Part shown: piece after piece, positions 5,574 through 5,576 of the stretch
Position numbering within the stretch: position 1 is the first letter of the stretch
Layout: every line of letters starts with the position of its first letter
DNA from: Deltaproteobacteria bacterium
Lineage (GTDB): Bacteria > Desulfobacterota > Desulfobacteria > Desulfobacterales > C00003060
DNA length: 5,576 nt
Reading direction: 5' to 3'
Assembly (NCBI GenBank): GCA_019309815.1
Contig: JAFDFO010000158.1
Span: forward strand, 1 to 5,576
Position numbers and translations under genes: made by a program
Notes under the pieces: generated by a model
Databases searched by the model: none
What the model was told of the DNA's origin: nothing
What the model saw: only the letters and a program-made list of their open reading frames with translations

Positions 5574-5576
5574 AAG

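Overview
The window reads as chromosomal DNA from a Gram-negative bacterium. An export signal on one enzyme and a large polytopic membrane protein support this. Protein style and short 8-bp TGGA-type repeats remind me of Desulfobacterota (former Deltaproteobacteria), but this is an impression and no marker gene here fixes the taxonomy.

Layout. Positions 1-1383 hold a minus-strand cluster. A near-consensus sigma-70 promoter (1355-1383) drives a divergent, long nucleoside diphosphate kinase (802-1308). Next comes a second, canonical ndk broken by an apparent 31-bp internal deletion (284-669). Last is the start of a TrmJ-type SPOUT RNA 2'-O-methyltransferase that runs off the left edge (1-270). 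Positions 1309-2089 carry no convincing intact gene. They contain an 8-bp repeat tract, possible coding debris, nested palindromes and, at 1925-2039, a compact array of four hairpins. The plus-strand gene at 2090-2830 is a protein-L-isoaspartate O-methyltransferase with an N-terminal export signal. It converges on a minus-strand gene (2927-5386) for a large membrane protein with a spermidine-synthase-like domain between two blocks of transmembrane helices. The 96-bp gap between them, plus the end of the minus gene, is built from inverted copies of the 8-bp repeat. These form a long imperfect hairpin with U-rich flanks on both strands, which looks like a bidirectional terminator. The right 190 bp upstream of the membrane gene holds no recognisable gene.

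How the genes fit together. The ndk/trmJ cluster is housekeeping: NTP balancing and RNA modification. The exported PIMT suggests repair of isoaspartyl damage outside the cytoplasm, which is odd because its cofactor SAM is cytoplasmic. The membrane SpeE-like protein appears to lack the catalytic Asp of aminopropyltransferases, so its substrate is unknown. I see no clear new multi-gene system. The strongest leads are the hairpin array, the broken ndk whose frame runs openly into trmJ, the exported PIMT whose start is easily misplaced inside the hairpins, and the 8-bp repeat family that supplies a stop codon and a terminator.
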